DNA from: Anoxybacteroides tepidamans | GTDB taxonomy: Bacteria; Bacillota; Bacilli; Bacillales; Anoxybacillaceae | Assembly (NCBI RefSeq): GCF_014201465.1 | Contig: NZ_JACHEP010000011.1 | Coordinates: forward strand, 1-64,000 | Length of the DNA stretch: 64,000 nt | Direction of reading: 5' to 3' | In this document: positions 7,685 to 15,176 of the stretch, piece by piece | Position numbering within the stretch: position 1 is the first letter of the stretch | Layout: each line of letters begins with the position of its first letter | Notes under the pieces: model-generated | What the model saw: only the letters and a program-made list of their open reading frames with translations | Database searches by the model: none | Told to the model about the DNA's origin: nothing | Made by a program: the position numbers and the translations under genes

Positions 7685-8512
7685 ATGCAGAAAAAAGCAG
7701 GCCCGCTATTTTACGTGTTTTTAGCTGTGTTCGTGTTTTTCGTGATGTTTCCGTTTTTATGGATTTTGCTTAGCTCCATTAAACCGTTGAGCGAGTTGTT
7801 TGGTGACAAAGCATTTAACTGGTTTACAAGCCATCCGACATTGAAGTCGTATGTGTCTGTATTTGTGAACTACCCGTTTTTACGCTATTTATGGAACAGT
7901 ACCGTTGTGGCGACAATTACGACCGTTTATACGGTGTTTGTCGCGGCATTTGCAGCGTATGCGATCGCCCGGCTTGAGTTTAAAGGAAAAGCGGTGATTC
8001 TCGGGATTGTGTTAGCGGTGTCGATGTTTCCACAAATTGCGACGATTTCACCAATTTATATGTTTGTGAAAAAATTCGGCTTAACGAACAGTTATTTAGG
8101 GTTGATTATTCCGTATACGACGTTTGCGTTGCCTTTGTCAATTTGGCTGTTAGTGACGTTTTTCCGCAAAATTCCGTTTGATTTAGAAGAAGCGGCGAAA
8201 ATGGACGGCGCGACACCGATGCAAACGTACTTTAAAGTCATTTTGCCGCTGGCCGTGCCTGGAGTGTTTACGACATCGATTCTCGTCTTTATTGCGGCAT
8301 GGAACGAGTTTTTATTTGCGCTAACAATTAATACAGCAGAAAAATATAAAACCGTTCCGGTCGGAATTGCGATGTTCCAAGGGCAGTATACGATTCCGTG
8401 GGGAGAAATTTCCGCAGCGACGGTGATTGTGACGATTCCGCTTGTCATTATGGTGCTATTGTTCCAACGTCGGATTGTATCTGGTTTAACGTCTGGATCG
8501 GTAAAAGAATAA
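7685..8512 (+). CDS. malG: Maltodextrin ABC transporter permease (MalG/MdxG type)
   Basis: A 275-residue partner permease with six predicted membrane segments. The EAA loop is DLEEAAKMDGATPMQTYF, and the end reads FQRRIVSGLTSGSVKE, as in MalG proteins. GAAGGGGTGAGA precedes the ATG. Together with MalF it should form the membrane channel of a maltodextrin importer; the ATPase (an MsmX-like shared subunit in Bacillus) and the binding protein are not in this window. Confidence 0.9.
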   Translation: MQKKAGPLFYVFLAVFVFFVMFPFLWILLSSIKPLSELFGDKAFNWFTSHPTLKSYVSVFVNYPFLRYLWNSTVVATITTVYTVFVAAFAAYAIARLEFKGKAVILGIVLAVSMFPQIATISPIYMFVKKFGLTNSYLGLIIPYTTFALPLSIWLLVTFFRKIPFDLEEAAKMDGATPMQTYFKVILPLAVPGVFTTSILVFIAAWNEFLFALTINTAEKYKTVPVGIAMFQGQYTIPWGEISAATVIVTIPLVIMVLLFQRRIVSGLTSGSVKE

Positions 8513-8540
8513 GGGAGAACTGGAATCGATTTCAACTAAA

Positions 8541-8571
8541 AAGGATGCTCACATGGAGAGCATCCTTTTTT
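8541..8571 (+). terminator. Terminator of malFG
   Basis: AAGGATGCTC/GAGCATCCTT with a 7-base loop is followed by a T run. It also lies just past the stop of the opposing yhfH gene. Confidence 0.85.
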
Positions 8572-8574
8572 ATA

Positions 8575-8712
8575 TTAATGATGATACGTAATGCCTAAGC
8601 AGTCGTTGCACTTATTTCCATAGCATTCATGTTGTTCTTCGATTTCTTTTCCGCATTCTGCACATTTTTTGCGCGGTAGGTTTTTGAAAAACTCGGAAAT
8701 TTTCATTAACAT
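8575..8712 (-). CDS. yhfH: YhfH-family small zinc-ribbon-like protein (45 aa)
   Basis: A 45-codon gene starting MLMKISEFFKNLPRKKCAEC. It has paired cysteines CAEC and CNDC plus CYGNKC, so a small zinc ribbon is likely. GGAGG lies eight bases upstream of the first ATG. B. subtilis YhfH has similar length and also sits beside yhfI, which supports the assignment. The function is unknown. Confidence 0.85.
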   Translation of the reverse strand: MLMKISEFFKNLPRKKCAECGKEIEEQHECYGNKCNDCLGITYHH

Positions 8713-8863
8713 TTCGATCGCCTCCGTTGATTTGTTAATTATATTGTATTATAACAGAATCAAATAAGTCAATATCTGTTTTAAAACAAATTTCTGCAAT
8801 GATGCAAAATGTTGGAGAATTATGTATCATAAAAGAAAGAATACATAGTTGAGGTGGATATTA

Positions 8864-9598
8864 ATGAAAGTGACGGTTATTGGTTATTGGGGTGGCTTCC
8901 CAGCTGTCAATGAAGCAACGTCCGGCTATTTGTTTGAGCATGACAGGTTTCGTCTGCTAGTCGATTGCGGCAGCGGCGTGCTTTCGAAACTGCAACATTA
9001 TGTGTCAGTGGAAGAGTTGGATGCGGTGATCGTGTCGCATTACCATCACGATCATGTCGCTGATATCGGGCCGTTACAGTATGCGCGGCTCATTAAGACG
9101 AATCTTGGAGCTGCTTTGCCTGAGCTTCCGATTTACGCGCATTCGTTCGACCGCGATGGGTTTACAAGGCTTGCCCATAAAGGAGTGACAAAAGCGATCG
9201 CGTACGATCCGGAAAAACCGCTAGCGGTCGGACCGTTTACGATTACGTTTATGAAAACAGTGCATCCGGCGATTTGTTATGCGATGCGGATTACGGCTGG
9301 CGGCAAAACGGTCGTCTATACCGCTGACTCAAGTTACATCCCAGAGTTTGCGCTGTTTTCTCAACATGCCGATCTGCTTATTTGCGAATGCAACTTTTAC
9401 GCAGGGCAAAATGCGGCGCAAGCGGGGCATATGACGAGCGAAGAAGCAGCGACCATTGCCCGCGATGCCAACGTCAGCGAACTTTGGCTTACGCACTTGC
9501 CGCACTTTGGTGAACATACGCAACTGGTCAGCGAGGCAAGCGCAGTGTTCGCAGGAACGGTACAACTTGCGAAAACAGGATTGGTGTGGGAAGCATAA
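8864..9598 (+). CDS. yhfI: Metallo-beta-lactamase-fold hydrolase, YhfI type
   Basis: A 244-residue MBL-fold enzyme. The metal-binding motif SHYHHDHVAD lies near residue 57, with further ligands in KTVHPA, TADSS and the terminal THLPH, a pattern seen in ribonuclease Z-like and YhfI hydrolases. The substrate is unknown. The start at ATG 8864 follows TGAGGTGG; an upstream in-frame ATG at 8849 has no ribosome site. It is divergent from yhfH across about 150 bases of A+T-rich DNA. Confidence 0.88.
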   Translation: MKVTVIGYWGGFPAVNEATSGYLFEHDRFRLLVDCGSGVLSKLQHYVSVEELDAVIVSHYHHDHVADIGPLQYARLIKTNLGAALPELPIYAHSFDRDGFTRLAHKGVTKAIAYDPEKPLAVGPFTITFMKTVHPAICYAMRITAGGKTVVYTADSSYIPEFALFSQHADLLICECNFYAGQNAAQAGHMTSEEAATIARDANVSELWLTHLPHFGEHTQLVSEASAVFAGTVQLAKTGLVWEA

Positions 9599-9685
9599 AA
9601 TCGGCTAAAATAGATTACAAGGAAAATTAAAGCTTTGGTGACATAATGAAAAATAAGATCATATGATGATGGGAGCGTGGAACAT

Positions 9686-10271
9686 ATGGCAATACCTCAA
9701 GGGAAGGACTCTCTTACTTATGCAGAGTATTTAGCTTTAGAGGAAGATGTCAGATATGAAATGATCGACGGCCAAATTTATAATATGTCACCTGCTCCAA
9801 CGACAAGGCATCAAGCAGTACAACGAGAGTTATTGACAGAATTTAATATATATCTCAGAGGCAAACCGTGCAGTGTGTTTGGGGCTCCCATCGACGTATG
9901 TTTGACAGATGAAGATCACGATGTAACCAAAATAAAAGAATGGGTTGAACCTGATCTTGTTGTTGTATGCGACCAAAACAAAATTCGCGATAAACGGATT
10001 GTCGGTGCGCCTGATTTAGTGATTGAGATTATTTCTAAATTAACGGTCAAAAAGGATAAAGTCATTAAGTTCAATCGCTATCAAAGAGCGGGAGTAAAGG
10101 AATATTGGATTGTAGATCCTTCTTAATGAAACGATTGATGTGTATTGTCTTGAAAGCGGGGTTTTTGCACATCGAGGCACATATTTTAAAGACGACCGTA
10201 TCTCTGTTCATTTATTTGAAGGACTTTCGATTGATTTAGCAAATGTTTTTAGGGGAGATGCCGAGGACTAA
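9686..10271 (+). pseudogene. Uma2-family nuclease gene, frameshifted near the 3' end
   Basis: The first 147 codons encode a Uma2/DUF820 restriction-like fold: YEMIDGQIYNMSPAP, then EPDLVVVC and DLVIEIISK with the catalytic Asp, Glu and Lys region, and YRAGVKEYWIVDP in the usual form YQRAGVKEYWIVDP. A TAA at 10124-10126 follows DPS. Removing one T (10121-10124) restores a frame from AAT 10125 to TAA 10269 that reads NETIDVYCLESG and is the expected family C-terminus. The catalytic core is upstream of the shift, so a shortened protein could still fold. GGGAG lies ten bases before ATG 9686. Confidence 0.8.
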
Positions 10272-10311
10272 CTAGCAATGATGCATTTTCGTTTTTTTGA
10301 GGGCAACTTGG

Positions 10312-10339
10312 TAGGGCTATTTATTTCCAAATAGCCCTA
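10312..10339 (-). terminator. Hairpin at the end of the response-regulator gene
   Basis: A perfect 11-bp inverted repeat TAGGGCTATTT/AAATAGCCCTA overlaps the stop codon at 10317. Neither strand has a strong T tract after it, so termination is not certain. Confidence 0.4.
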
Positions 10340-10964
10340 TATCTTTTGCTTTGCTCGCCGCACACTTGCCGTTTTTCGCATTTAGCTTTTTTAAAATTCG
10401 ATTTACGTGGTTTTTCACCGTTTGCACAGATATCACTAAATGATTAGCGATTTCTTGTTGGGTGTATCCTTGGTCGATCAATTTTAAAATAGCAACTTCT
10501 GTTTTCGTAAGGGGGCGTGTCATTTGTTCCTTTTTTTTTAACCTACAAAACTCTTTTCTTATTTTATGTGCAATCGTTGGACGTATAGGAGAGCGATTTT
10601 TGTACGCAGCACGAATAGCGTCTATGATTTCGTAAAATTCTGATTTGATGACATAGTCAATTGCTCCTGCCATGTAAGCCTGGAAAATGATCGCATCTTC
10701 ATCTGAAGAAGTGAGCATAATGACTTTTATATCTTTTTTCATTTCTAATAGTTGAGCAGTTAATTGGATGCCGTCACAGTCATCTTCTAAAAAAATATCC
10801 ATCAACACAACGTCAACATTTTTTTTATGAATGACTGTCAATGCCTCTTCACTACAAGTCGCTACACCGATAATCTCAATGCCTTGATAACGATTCAATT
10901 CTTCTGAAATAATTTGAATCCAATCTTGATCATCTTCGACAAGTAATACGTGAATGTTACTCAT
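10317..10964 (-). CDS. LuxR/NarL-type response regulator
   Basis: 215 residues. The receiver domain begins MSNIHVLLVEDDQDW (acidic EDD pocket), has the phosphoacceptor Asp in VLMDIFLEDD, Thr in MLTSSDED, and Lys in YVIKSEF. The C-terminal LuxR helix-turn-helix reads LTKTEVAILKLIDQGYTQQE and continues to VKNHVNRILKKL. The start was moved to ATG 10964, which follows GGAGGAACAAAG. It lies 15 bases after the kinase gene and should be its partner. The target is not shown by the sequence; the bacteriocin genes next door are the obvious candidates. Confidence 0.88.
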   Translation of the reverse strand: MSNIHVLLVEDDQDWIQIISEELNRYQGIEIIGVATCSEEALTVIHKKNVDVVLMDIFLEDDCDGIQLTAQLLEMKKDIKVIMLTSSDEDAIIFQAYMAGAIDYVIKSEFYEIIDAIRAAYKNRSPIRPTIAHKIRKEFCRLKKKEQMTRPLTKTEVAILKLIDQGYTQQEIANHLVISVQTVKNHVNRILKKLNAKNGKCAASKAKDIGLFGNK

Positions 10965-10978
10965 CTTTGTTCCTCCAT

Positions 10979-12310
10979 TTACTTCAAAAAAGAGCACTTT
11001 GGGAATTTAAGTGAAAATGTTGTACCACATTTTGTATTCTCTACGTCAATAAACCCACCATGCTGCTGAACGACATAGCAACAATACGCTAGTCCAATTC
11101 CATAGTTTTGACTTTTGTTTCGTTTCGTCGTGAAAAACGGTTCAAAAATATGTGGCAACGTTTGTTTGTCTATGCCTGTTCCTGTATCAGAAATTTGTAT
11201 CATATAATAGCGAAAGTTTTCTTGAAAGTTGATTTTAATTGTCCCGCCATTTGGCATTGCTTCAATTGCGTTAACGATCATATTTGTAAATACTTCCTTT
11301 AATTGTTGTTTGTCGCAGTAAAGGACGATAGGTCGATCATAATTTTTTTCTATTTGAATTTGTTGGAGCATTGGTTGAAGCGATAAAATGCTCTCTTCCA
11401 TAATTTCTGCGATATTTTCACGTTTTTTCTCGGATGAACGAATGGTGATCTTCGACTGAAAATCGGAAAGTGTAAGTTGCAAACGTTCAATGGTACTCTT
11501 CATATTTTGTATATTTGTAAGCATGTCATCATCATTTTGTTCATTGGCGCATTGTTCAATAGTGTGACAAAATAATTGAAGTTTATTTATGTCATTTTTT
11601 AATTTATGGTTGAGCATCGCTATTCCAGTAAATATCGATTGCATCGATCGCTTTCCATATAGATGCGCGTTCAAGTGAATATGTAGTAACCCATATTTAA
11701 ATAAGATGACAATAAAAAGCATAAAAGAAATGATAATGATATTTGCGTTATAGCGCCAACTATCATGATTACCGAATGCACGTAAAATATAGTTTGTTGT
11801 TACGGCAAATAAAATCGGAGGAATAAAAATGAGATTTGTAAAGAAACGATTTCGTTTTAAGATAGGATGTGTTTCTTTCATGTAAGCAAATAAAAGGAGA
11901 CACACTCCAAACAAGATATAAGGAACGACCCACCATAATGCGATGTGGTAAGGGACGATATATATTGGATATATCGGATACTTTATTGCCATAAATAAAA
12001 TCGGTATAAAAAGAATGTATGCTAATCGCTTTTGATAGATCGGTGAAATGAGTCCAGAATATGTGATGGAAAACATAAGAAACGCGTAAGGTGTTACATA
12101 ATGGCAAATGAATGATAATAAATCTATGATAAGTTTTACGACGGTAGGAAAGGTGGTATGTGGCAACATATTTTCTTCGATGACGACAGATAATCCGCCG
12201 GCACCACCGACGAAAGCGACAGCGCTTGCCCATTTCGAAGCGGAATTTCGATGGTCGATAAGTAAAATGGTCGTCCCACCAACCCATAACAGAACGAATA
12301 ATAGAAGCAA
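10979..12310 (-). CDS. Membrane sensor histidine kinase (7TM type), possibly 5'-truncated
   Basis: About 443 residues. Some seven hydrophobic segments fill the first 220 residues, followed by a phosphoacceptor region with His in AMLNHKLKNDINK and an HATPase domain (N box NMIVNAIEAMPNGG, G1 DTGTGID, F box FEPFFTTK, G2 YGIGLAY). The best start is TTG 12310 after GAGGAG, but the reading frame stays open and hydrophobic upstream (FVILYLLPLIII) until 12395 without a usable start codon. The first membrane segment may therefore have lost its native beginning in the deletion that also truncated the neighbouring hydrolase. Ligand unknown. Confidence 0.75.
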   Translation of the reverse strand: MLLLFVLLWVGGTTILLIDHRNSASKWASAVAFVGGAGGLSVVIEENMLPHTTFPTVVKLIIDLLSFICHYVTPYAFLMFSITYSGLISPIYQKRLAYILFIPILFMAIKYPIYPIYIVPYHIALWWVVPYILFGVCLLLFAYMKETHPILKRNRFFTNLIFIPPILFAVTTNYILRAFGNHDSWRYNANIIIISFMLFIVILFKYGLLHIHLNAHLYGKRSMQSIFTGIAMLNHKLKNDINKLQLFCHTIEQCANEQNDDDMLTNIQNMKSTIERLQLTLSDFQSKITIRSSEKKRENIAEIMEESILSLQPMLQQIQIEKNYDRPIVLYCDKQQLKEVFTNMIVNAIEAMPNGGTIKINFQENFRYYMIQISDTGTGIDKQTLPHIFEPFFTTKRNKSQNYGIGLAYCCYVVQQHGGFIDVENTKCGTTFSLKFPKCSFLK

Positions 12311-12361
12311 AATGATACACTCCTCGATAATAATGAGTGGGAGTAGATAAAGGATAACAAA

Positions 12362-12881
12362 GCTTGCCCAACTGCAAAAACGGAACGCTTGATATTTGCG
12401 CTAATCATATATTCCCCGCTATATGTGGAATAAGCTCTGTCAAAATGGAAAGGAAGAATCATTTGCCACATGTGAAATCCCGATTTGTCAAAGGGATTTA
12501 AGAATAATCGATTGATTTTTTCCCATTGATCCATTCTCCAACCGTGGACAACAACAATGTGAACAGGAGAGCGAGAAGAGTGGAAATAAACATTCCCTTG
12601 AACCCGATCGTTTATCTCATCTCCAGATTTCATCGGACTTTGAAATGAAAAACGGTGAATTTCATAATTCATTCAAAGTGGACATCAGGTATTTCCGGCG
12701 TCGGATAAACAATATTCCAATGTATATTGTGAGAAAAAGGTCGGTCATAACGTGTAAATTGAGAATTGCTGCTTTTTTGGTGATGCAATAAATATAAGCC
12801 AATCCCATCTAACAAGCATGCCACCCACTTACGAATACTCCCACTTCCTTTGGATAGAAAGGTAAAAAATGACGGTTTCAT
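12362..12881 (-). pseudogene. Alpha/beta hydrolase remnant (frameshift and 3' deletion)
   Basis: Two frames carry one protein. 12669-12881 encodes MKPSFFTFLSKGSG and ends PDVHFE at TGA 12669. The adjacent frame from 12672 continues NYEIHRFSFQSP, then VHIVVVHGWRMDQWEK, an alpha/beta-hydrolase oxyanion strand, and SGEYMISANIKRSVFAVGQA. After about 12362 the frame runs into DNA that encodes the kinase in another frame, so the catalytic Ser, Asp and His regions are missing. I read this as a gene broken by a one-base shift and by a deletion that joined it to the kinase gene. Two genuine small overlapping genes are less likely. Confidence 0.65.
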
Positions 12882-13058
12882 AATAGCACGACTTATAAAA
12901 AAGTTCAATATATTTTTAAAAAATTTAACTTAAATAACTTTTATTTCATATACAGGAGGAGGGTACTAAAAAAATTAGTACTTTACAGTTTTATGTATTC
13001 TATTTATTGTGTATGTAGAACCAATGCAATGTTTCTATATTTGAAAGAGGGAAGGTAT

Positions 13059-13532
13059 ATGCTCGAGATATTAACGAACCAAGAAATTATATTCGGTAAT
13101 GTTGTTTCTTACAGAGGGAAAATTAAGCAATCTCAGTTTAATGGCGTGCTTACTAGAATGATAAAGGTACTAGAGGGAATGAATGTAAATAAGGAAGGAC
13201 CTCTAATAACTACAACATTTAATGTTGAATCAGTGGGAGATGAAAGTGTATTCGACATGGAGATATTGATTCCAATCGATAAGAAGATAGAATTACCGAA
13301 AGGATATGTCTTCAAGGAAGTTTTTCATCTTGTTAATGCCATTAGTACAAGATATATTGGTGATCCTGTTGGATTACAAAACGTATATAATCAATTGATT
13401 GGATTCATCAGTCGAAATAAATTGCAACCCATTACAACAGCTTATAATGTATATATAAACGATACAAGCTTTTTTAACGGGGAGCTACCTGTTATTGATG
13501 TGTATATCGGTATTAATCCTTCTAAAATATGA
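13059..13532 (+). CDS. Hypothetical protein, possibly GyrI-like/DUF5085
   Basis: 157 residues, soluble, no signal peptide. The pattern of two related halves (residues 1-75 and 80-157, each ending in a hydrophobic strand such as DMEILIPIDK and VIDVYIGINP) suggests a duplicated GyrI/SHS2-like fold, as in DUF5085 proteins of Bacillus. ATG 13059 follows GAAAGAGGGAAGG; upstream codons have no ribosome site. It lies upstream of the bacteriocin gene on the same strand, 336 bases away. A ligand-binding or immunity role is possible, but nothing in the sequence decides it. Confidence 0.6.
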   Translation: MLEILTNQEIIFGNVVSYRGKIKQSQFNGVLTRMIKVLEGMNVNKEGPLITTTFNVESVGDESVFDMEILIPIDKKIELPKGYVFKEVFHLVNAISTRYIGDPVGLQNVYNQLIGFISRNKLQPITTAYNVYINDTSFFNGELPVIDVYIGINPSKI

Positions 13533-13868
13533 ATTGTTTATATAAGTTGCGATATCGTTCTGTTTCTGTACTCATGTTAATATAGGTCGGTACGTAACAG
13601 GATTAGCGGACAATTGGATGTAAGATAAAACTTCAGTTTGTATATGAATAGAGATTGATTTTTCTGACATATGTAAACCGTTTTCTCAATCAACTTAAAC
13701 TAATACATCAATTGTGTTCTGAAAAAATTGTATTTTTATGATATCGATTTGGAAAATTGACTTTACTCTGTTTAAAATTCCTGATACGCTCCGTTTCGAG
13801 TTATCAAAACAGAGCGAGGGGAATTTTACATAATAATAATCTTTATATAGGAAAGGATGAGGGAGAGT
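13533..13868. other. A+T-rich leader region of the bacteriocin gene
   Basis: No gene seen. A possible -35 TTGACT lies at 13757-13762 but without a clear -10. Between 13766 and 13827 there are competing inverted repeats: CTCTGTTT (13766) with AAACAGAG (13807), CGCTC-c-GTTT (13787) with AAAC-a-GAGCG, and AAAATTCC (13774) with GGAATTTT (13820). They cannot all form at once, which would suit attenuation or a regulator site. Confidence 0.5.
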
Positions 13869-14105
13869 ATGTTACAAAATGTGTCAATTGGATTCAATGA
13901 GCTAACTTTCGAGGAAATGGTTCTGGTGGATGGTGGGGTTAAAGTTAAATGGGGACAGGTATTAGAAGGAGTTGCATATTTTGGAGCAACCATGCTTGCA
14001 ATTTCTAGTGCTCCTGTAACAGTTCCTGTTGGTGTAATCGCGTTAGCTGGCTTATCAGGAACTGCCTTTGCAGGATATACGGTGGGAAAGGCGATTAAAT
14101 GGTAG
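13869..14105 (+). CDS. Double-glycine-leader bacteriocin-like peptide precursor
   Basis: 78 residues. The first 23 form a typical Gly-Gly leader: acidic and hydrophobic, with the pattern ELTFEEMVLVDGG cut after GG. The predicted mature peptide has 55 residues, starts VKVKWGQVLEGV, is rich in Gly, Ala and Val, has a central hydrophobic helix and ends GYTVGKAIKW. It fits unmodified class II bacteriocins. I start at ATG 13869, downstream of AGGGAG; ATG 13857 overlaps its own ribosome site. The C39 exporter at 15177 is the likely processing and export system. No close named bacteriocin recognised. Confidence 0.85.
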   Translation: MLQNVSIGFNELTFEEMVLVDGGVKVKWGQVLEGVAYFGATMLAISSAPVTVPVGVIALAGLSGTAFAGYTVGKAIKW

Positions 14106-14137
14106 GAATGATGATTAAATTTAGATAATAATGTGAG

Positions 14138-14169
14138 GTGCACTGGTTCTTAAACTAGTGCACTTTATT
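14138..14169 (+). terminator. Hairpin after the bacteriocin gene
   Basis: GTGCACTgGTT/AAaCtAGTGCAC (14138-14163) is followed by TTTATTA. It separates the peptide gene from the downstream export genes. Confidence 0.6.
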
Positions 14170-14763
14170 ACCATTTCTTACTTCTGTTTTGTAAATGAAC
14201 ATTGTTTATTTTCGGCGAAAAACTAAATATATGGATTACCCCTGGTGCTAGATAAACTTGAGCCAACGCCAAAAAAGTCCTTGCCTGGTCGATCACCTGC
14301 AGAATGAAAGTGCGACCTACCATGCCAAAGGAGAATCACCCACGCAAGAGCGCTTTCCTGTTCCTGCAGACCGGGTCAAGTTCCAAAAGCCATAGGTTGC
14401 CGTTTGAACGCTAGCGTTCAACTAGCACCACGAGTATAGATTGTAATTTTGTTTTCCTGCCAGTTGATCAATCACCATATCTTGTTTCGAGATGAAAAAA
14501 CGAAACATTTAAAATGGTTCATCACCACAACATGTACTTGACAGACGGTACACTTCTCTGAACAAGTGTATGCAAAAAATTATTTGTTTACTGTTTTTTT
14601 CTTGGAAGCATAAGTAAGGTATGTTATGAAAAAATCAAGTACAATTTTTGGTGAAGAGCCTTTAAAATACCTAATTGCAACTTATTGCTTGTACAGGTGA
14701 TGTTATCCAAGAGGAGCATTAGAAGTGCGGCGATCCGTATAAGTATAGAAGGGGGAGTTATGA
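14170..14763. other. Long intergenic region before the export operon
   Basis: Holds the structured segment 14244-14429 and a possible 24-codon frame at 14626-14700 (MKKSSTIFGEEPLKYLIATY, then CLYR). TAAGG lies six bases before that ATG, but the frame is too short to call a gene. GGGGGAG at 14751-14757 is the ribosome site for the next gene. Confidence 0.5.
14244..14429. ncRNA. Candidate structured RNA or mobile-element end, strand unknown
   Basis: Nested complementary segments close a unit of about 186 nt: GGTGCTAG (14244-14251) with CTAGCACC (14422-14429), and inside it AACTTGA (14255-14261) with TCAAGTT (14376-14382). Between the two 3' strands lies a perfect 18-base palindrome, TTGAACGCTAGCGTTCAA (14404-14421). 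A weaker GGTCG/CGACC pair lies in the interior. It is visibly richer in G+C than the flanks and has no convincing reading frame. It could be a regulatory RNA or the remnant end of an insertion element. I do not recognise a named family. Confidence 0.45.
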
Positions 14764-15111
14764 TTGAGAGGGAATACGCATATGTGGGTTGCGACCATTA
14801 TTTTCATTAATCTCTTTTTAGGTGCTTTCGTTATTGTTCTAAGGATCTGGGATCCATTGGCGTTTGCGAATTATTTTATGTTTTGTTTAATCGCTTATTT
14901 TTATTATGTGAGTAAAAAAAAGATTTATATCCCTTTTTTTGTTTTTGAATTGTTTCTGTTCTCGTTGCTGTGTATTGATGGGCTGCTTCCAGAAGGAATC
15001 GTTGATGAATCGAATGAAGTGCAAAATACATTTATGATCGTAATAGGATTGATAGTTTTTGGATTTTTGACATTTGAAACAGTAAAGATCATAAAGAGAG
15101 ACGGTATGTGA
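14764..15111 (+). CDS. Small membrane protein, possible bacteriocin immunity protein
   Basis: 115 residues with about four membrane segments (VATIIFINLFLGAFVIVLRI; ANYFMFCLIAYFYYV; IPFFVFELFLFSLLCI; TFMIVIGLIVFGFLTF) and a basic C-terminus. TTG 14764 follows GGGGGAG at six bases; ATG 14782 is an alternative start. It lies between the peptide gene and its exporter, where immunity proteins are commonly found, but no family is recognised. The immunity role is inferred from location and membrane character only. Confidence 0.6.
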   Translation: MRGNTHMWVATIIFINLFLGAFVIVLRIWDPLAFANYFMFCLIAYFYYVSKKKIYIPFFVFELFLFSLLCIDGLLPEGIVDESNEVQNTFMIVIGLIVFGFLTFETVKIIKRDGM

Positions 15112-15176
15112 TTTTATAAATGTTCAAAAATAAATAGTTCTTCTTTCATTTTCTAACTTTTTGAGGTGTAGTCACT

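Noticed and set aside
12136-12361. Continuation of the hydrolase frame past 12362
   Set aside because: It reads the kinase N-terminus in the wrong frame and has no hydrolase features.
11769-12377. 202-codon minus-strand frame over the kinase membrane region
   Set aside because: Shadow frame rich in Ser/His/Tyr/Arg with no family match; the overlapping kinase frame is clearly coding.
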